Source: an uncultured Blautia sp.
Lineage (GTDB): Bacteria > Bacillota > Clostridia > Lachnospirales > Lachnospiraceae
Direction: 5' to 3'
Length of the DNA stretch: 33,506 nucleotides
Assembly: GCA_900539525.1 (NCBI GenBank)
Contig: UQCM01000030.1
Location: forward strand, 1-33,506
Of the stretch, positions 31,047 to 33,506 are shown piece by piece. The notes beneath the pieces were generated by a model. That model made no database searches, was not told the origin of the DNA, and worked only from the letters and a program-made list of their open reading frames with translations. The stretch's first letter is position 1, and the number at the start of each line of letters is the position of its first letter. Made by a program: the position numbers and the translations under genes.

Positions 31047-31760
31047 ATGGATGAAAGGAAGCGCCTGAAGGAGCTGGTAGAGGAAAGTGACAATATCGTA
31101 TTTTTTGGCGGTGCCGGTGTATCTACCGAGAGCGGGATACCGGATTTCAGAAGTACGGACGGGCTGTATCATCAGGAGTATGATTATCCGCCGGAGACGA
31201 TCTTAAGCCACACCTTCTTCATGAGGAATCCGGAGGAGTTCTACCGGTTCTACAGAAATAAGATGCTGTGCCTGGATGCAGAGCCGAATGCGGCGCACCG
31301 GAAACTTGCCGAGCTGGAAGCCAGAGGGAAGCTGAAAGCAGTCATCACTCAGAATATTGACGGGCTGCACCAGAAGGCGGGGAGCAGGGAAGTGCTGGAG
31401 CTTCACGGAAGTGTCCTGCGCAATTACTGCATGCGCTGCGGAAAATTCTATGATGCGGAATATATGAAACAGTCGAAAGGTGTCCCGGTCTGTGAATGCG
31501 GCGAGATCATTAAGCCGGATGTAGTCCTCTATGAGGAGGGGCTGGATAACGGGACGATCACGAAGGCGATCCAGTATATTTCAAATGCGGACATGCTCAT
31601 CATCGGAGGAACCTCCCTGGTGGTCTACCCGGCGGCCGGGCTGGTGGAGTATTACCGCGGGAACAAGCTGGTGGTCATTAACAAAACAGTGACACCGAGA
31701 GATAAATATGCAGATCTGGTAGTATCCGGGAAAATCGGAGAGATCTTTTCACAGCTATAG
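31047..31760 (+). CDS. cobB: NAD-dependent protein deacylase (sirtuin)
   Basis: The 237-residue Sir2-family enzyme removes acetyl groups from lysines using NAD. It shows GAGVSTESGIPDFRS at 22-36, QNIDGLHQKAG at 102-112, the catalytic His120 (LELHGSV), four zinc-binding Cys (128, 131, 149, 151 in CMRCG and CECG) and GTSLVVYPAAGL near the end. These features fit CobB-like class U or III sirtuins. ATG 31047 lies 9 nt after AGAGGGGG. The frame stays open upstream through the repeat array (encoding KSEQI-type 5-residue units), but that part has no ribosome site. Confidence 0.95.
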   Translation: MDERKRLKELVEESDNIVFFGGAGVSTESGIPDFRSTDGLYHQEYDYPPETILSHTFFMRNPEEFYRFYRNKMLCLDAEPNAAHRKLAELEARGKLKAVITQNIDGLHQKAGSREVLELHGSVLRNYCMRCGKFYDAEYMKQSKGVPVCECGEIIKPDVVLYEEGLDNGTITKAIQYISNADMLIIGGTSLVVYPAAGLVEYYRGNKLVVINKTVTPRDKYADLVVSGKIGEIFSQL

Positions 31761-31766
31761 AGGAGA

Positions 31767-31802
31767 GGGCTGCGGCGATTATCTGTCGGCAGTCCTTTTG
31801 TT
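31767..31802 (+). terminator. Terminator after cobB
   Basis: GGGCTGC (31767-31773) and GCAGTCC (31789-31795) form a 7-bp stem followed by TTTTGTTTG. Two more hairpins lie downstream: GTGGGCTTGCCCAC (about 31841-31854) and GTTCCAC with GTGGAAC (about 31859-31880). Confidence 0.6.
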
Positions 31803-31915
31803 TGTGCAATCCCCTCATGAGTGAGTGGTTTGGGAGCTGAGGTGGGCTTGCCCACTTTGTTCCACCAGTTGAAGTGGAACGTAGATGTAGAGGTGAACAG
31901 GAAAGGAGTCGCGCG

Positions 31916-32098
31916 ATGGAATACGAAGTGGGAGATATCGTGAAGTTAAAGAAGAAGCATCCCTGTGGAAGCCAGGAGTGGGAAATCCTGCGTGTGGGAG
32001 CTGATTTCCGTCTGAAATGTATGGGATGCGGCAGGCAGATCATGGTGGAAAGAAAGCTGGTGGAAAGGAACACAAGAGGATTGATCAAAAAAGCCTGA
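31916..32098 (+). CDS. DUF951 family small protein
   Basis: The 60-residue protein is of the DUF951 type: YEVGDIVKLKKKHPCGSQEWEILRVGADFRLKCMGCGRQIMVERKLVERN. Conserved Cys residues in HPCG, KCMGCG and the pattern WEILRVGADFRLKC are the family hallmarks; they suggest metal or nucleic acid binding. In many Firmicutes it lies next to rpsF, as here. ATG 31916 lies behind GAAAGGAG. The rpsF promoter begins only 7 nt after its stop. Confidence 0.9.
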   Translation: MEYEVGDIVKLKKKHPCGSQEWEILRVGADFRLKCMGCGRQIMVERKLVERNTRGLIKKA

Positions 32099-32105
32099 AA
32101 AGTGC

Positions 32106-32134
32106 TTGCAATCCCCGGATTTCTATGCTAAAAT
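32106..32134 (+). promoter_or_regulatory. Promoter of rpsF-ssb-rpsR
   Basis: TTGCAA (32106-32111) and TAAAAT (32129-32134) are 17 nt apart, giving a leader of about 70 nt. Confidence 0.7.
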
Positions 32135-32160
32135 CGGAAATTGTGATATATTATTTATTC

Positions 32161-32202
32161 CTTGTTCCCTGCGCAGTCAGGGGGCCAGAGACCATAAGGA
32201 GG
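32161..32202 (+). promoter_or_regulatory. Structured rpsF leader, possible S6:S18 autoregulatory site
   Basis: CCTTG and the AAGG of the ribosome site can pair, enclosing a CCCTG-CAGGG hairpin (about 32167-32182) and an unpaired GGCCAGAGACC segment. Such a structure could hide the rpsF start when excess S6:S18 binds, as known for many bacteria. I did not fit it to the known leader model. Confidence 0.4.
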
Positions 32203-32212
32203 TGCGAAGAGC

Positions 32213-32500
32213 ATGAACAAATATGAATTAGCCGTTGTTGTCAACGCAAAAATCGAGGATGACGTAAGAACAGCCACCATCGAGAAGGTAAAAGAGTATG
32301 TTGCCCGTTACGGCGGTGTGATCACAAACGTAGATGAGTGGGGCAAGAAGAGACTGGCTTACGAAATTCAGAAGATGAGAGAAGGCTTTTATTACTTTAT
32401 CCAGTTCGAAGCTGATGCAACTGCTCCGGCGGAGATCGAAAGACATGTCCGTATCATGGAGAATGTGCTCAGATATTTATGCGTTAGACAGGATGCATAG
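32213..32500 (+). CDS. rpsF: 30S ribosomal protein S6
   Basis: The 95-residue protein is S6, which binds S18 and the central domain of 16S rRNA. YELAVVVNAKIEDDVRTATIEKVKEYVARYGGVITNVDEWGKKRLAYEIQKMREGFYYFIQFEADATAPAEIERHVRIMENVLRYLCVRQ matches across its whole length. ATG 32213 is preceded by AAGGAGG. It starts the classic rpsF-ssb-rpsR operon. Confidence 0.97.
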   Translation: MNKYELAVVVNAKIEDDVRTATIEKVKEYVARYGGVITNVDEWGKKRLAYEIQKMREGFYYFIQFEADATAPAEIERHVRIMENVLRYLCVRQDA

Positions 32501-32524
32501 ATAGAAAGAGGAGATTAAGAATAT

Positions 32525-32980
32525 ATGAATAAAGTCATATTGATGGGACGATTGACCAGAGATCCTGAGGTTCGCTATTCTTCAGGAGACAGTTCCATGG
32601 CAATCGCCAGATATACATTGGCAGTAGACCGCAGATTCCGGAGAAACAATGACGGAGAGGCAACCGCAGATTTTATCAGCTGTGTGGCATTTGGCAAGAG
32701 TGCCGAGTTTGCAGAGAGATACTTCCGTCAGGGACTGAAGATCGTAGTAACCGGCCGTATTCAGACGGGAAGCTACACGAACAGAGACGGACAGAAGGTC
32801 TATACGACTGATGTAGTTGTGGAGGATCAGGAGTTTGCAGAAAGCAAAGCCGCTTCCACGTCACATGGTGAAGGAGGATACTCAGCTCCGGCACCATCAA
32901 GACCGGCTCCCAGTGCAGCATCGGGAGATGGATTTATGAACATTCCGGACGGCATAGACGAAGAACTGCCGTTTAATTAA
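32525..32980 (+). CDS. ssb: Single-stranded DNA-binding protein
   Basis: The 151-residue protein has an OB-fold (residues 1-105, MNKVILMGRLTRDPEVRYSS, FISCVAFGKSAEFAERYFRQG, IQTGSYTNRDGQKVYTTDVVVEDQEF), a Pro/Ser/Ala-rich flexible linker and an acidic tip ending DEELPFN. The tip contacts DNA replication and repair proteins. The spacing of about 24 nt after rpsF and the following rpsR gene place it in the usual operon. Confidence 0.97.
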   Translation: MNKVILMGRLTRDPEVRYSSGDSSMAIARYTLAVDRRFRRNNDGEATADFISCVAFGKSAEFAERYFRQGLKIVVTGRIQTGSYTNRDGQKVYTTDVVVEDQEFAESKAASTSHGEGGYSAPAPSRPAPSAASGDGFMNIPDGIDEELPFN

Positions 32981-33039
32981 GATACGGGATCCCCTTAGGG
33001 AAGCTCCCGGTCAGATCATTGATAAGGAGGGAAATACAC

Positions 33040-33303
33040 ATGGCTTTTAACAGAGGTGATAGAGGCGATTCTCCGATGAAGAGAAGAGGCGGACGCAGAA
33101 GAAAGAAAGTTTGCGTATTCTGCGGAAAAGAGAATAACGAGATCGATTACAAGGACGTAAACAAGTTAAAGAGATACGTATCCGAGAGAGGTAAAATCCT
33201 CCCGAGAAGAATCACAGGAAACTGTGCAAAGCACCAGAGAGCTCTGACCGTAGCAATCAAGAGAGCACGTCATCTGGCACTGATGCCATACGTACAGGAC
33301 TAA
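33040..33303 (+). CDS. rpsR: 30S ribosomal protein S18
   Basis: The 87-residue protein is S18. KVCVFCGKENNEIDYKDVNKLKRYVSERGKILPRRITGNCAKHQRALTVAIKRARHLALMPYV carries the core, and Cys residues in CVFC and GNCAKH indicate the zinc-binding (C+) form. ATG 33040 lies behind AAGGAGG; an earlier ATG at 33019 is in frame but is poorly placed. A strong terminator follows. Confidence 0.97.
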   Translation: MAFNRGDRGDSPMKRRGGRRRKKVCVFCGKENNEIDYKDVNKLKRYVSERGKILPRRITGNCAKHQRALTVAIKRARHLALMPYVQD

Positions 33304-33330
33304 TCGTCCGCTGATATAAGGAAAAAAATA

Positions 33331-33372
33331 AAAAACCCCCGGATGCTGAGAGATCAGCGTCCGGGGGTTTTT
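33331..33372 (+). terminator. Terminator of the rpsF operon
   Basis: CCCCCGGATGCTGA (33336-33349) and TCAGCGTCCGGGGG (33354-33367) form a 14-bp stem with one G-U pair and a 4-nt loop, flanked by AAAAA and TTTTT. Confidence 0.95.
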
Positions 33373-33426
33373 AACAGATATGAAAAGCCAGTCGGTAATA
33401 GCAGTGACTATCATAGACAGAAAGAA

Positions 33427-33452
33427 AGGCATATGCAGGAAAGCATATGCCT
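33427..33452. repeat. Perfect 10-bp inverted repeat
   Basis: AGGCATATGC (33427-33436) and GCATATGCCT (33443-33452) pair perfectly around a 6-nt loop. It lies between two terminators in a stretch with no gene and is not followed by a T run. Confidence 0.7.
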
Positions 33453-33468
33453 CAGACTGTAGACAAAG

Positions 33469-33494
33469 TCCCGCACTTCTGTGCGGGATTTTTC
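33469..33494 (+). terminator. Second terminator hairpin at the window end
   Basis: TCCCGCAC (33469-33476) and GTGCGGGA (33481-33488) form an 8-bp stem with a TTCT loop, followed by TTTTTC. No gene ends here within the window, so it may back up the rpsF terminator or end an RNA not identified. Confidence 0.75.
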
Positions 33495-33506
33495 TATACC
33501 AAATGC

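Noticed and set aside
29975..31093. 372-codon minus-strand frame opposite srtB
   Set aside because: It covers a catalytic-complete sortase on the other strand, runs into the repeat array and has no protein-like motifs.

Overview
The window looks like chromosomal DNA of an anaerobic, endospore-forming member of the Clostridia, most likely a Lachnospiraceae (Blautia/Dorea/Ruminococcus-like) gut bacterium. Pointers are strong AGGAGG ribosome sites, TTGACA/TATAAT promoters, a T-box, a spoIID-spoIIQ pair, a type-3 prolyl-tRNA synthetase, a VanR/VanS-like two-component system, sortase B, and a QueT-type vitamin transporter component behind a probable preQ1 riboswitch. The species is inference; no rRNA or tRNA gene was seen.

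Layout. 114-2306: a secreted transglutaminase-like protein with a long Glu/Lys/Ser repeat. 2366-4720: a proline T-box, proS and a trans-editing deacylase. 4789-10490: a branched-chain amino acid ABC transporter (binding protein, two permeases, two ATPases) ending with a cytidylate-kinase-like gene. 10567-12344: spoIID and a spoIIQ-like gene. 12654-14269: a GIY-YIG protein, then on the minus strand queT with its riboswitch and a Uma2-family nuclease. 14270-14787: a gene-free stretch with iteron-like repeats and a dispersed repeat. 14788-19338: an ABC-class ATPase, then an ECF sigma factor with a membrane-anchored beta-propeller partner. 19549-24520: an XRE/cupin regulator and a polyamine transporter made of potA, potB and a potC-potD fusion. 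24629-26446: ftsH (minus). 26676-31760: asnS, a two-component system, sortase B and a sirtuin. 31916-33303: a DUF951 protein and the rpsF-ssb-rpsR operon. The window ends in tandem hairpins.

How the genes work together. Type-3 ProRS lacks its own editing domain and is followed after 5 nt by a YbaK-type deacylase that can clear mischarged tRNA(Pro); one T-box reading a CCU codon controls both. The Liv and Pot systems import amino acids and polyamines, the latter next to a probable repressor with a small-molecule-binding cupin. SpoIID and SpoIIQ act in engulfment of the forespore.

Most unusual points: the PotA ATPase carries two Ig-like repeats inserted in its regulatory domain; PotC and PotD are one polypeptide; both engulfment proteins have substituted catalytic residues; a hairpin loop upstream of the preQ1 aptamer is perfectly complementary over 7 nt to the aptamer loop; a 36-nt repeat lies at nearly the same distance upstream of two unrelated genes; and a degenerate 15-nt tandem array precedes the sirtuin gene. 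I found no CRISPR array, prophage or intact insertion sequence.
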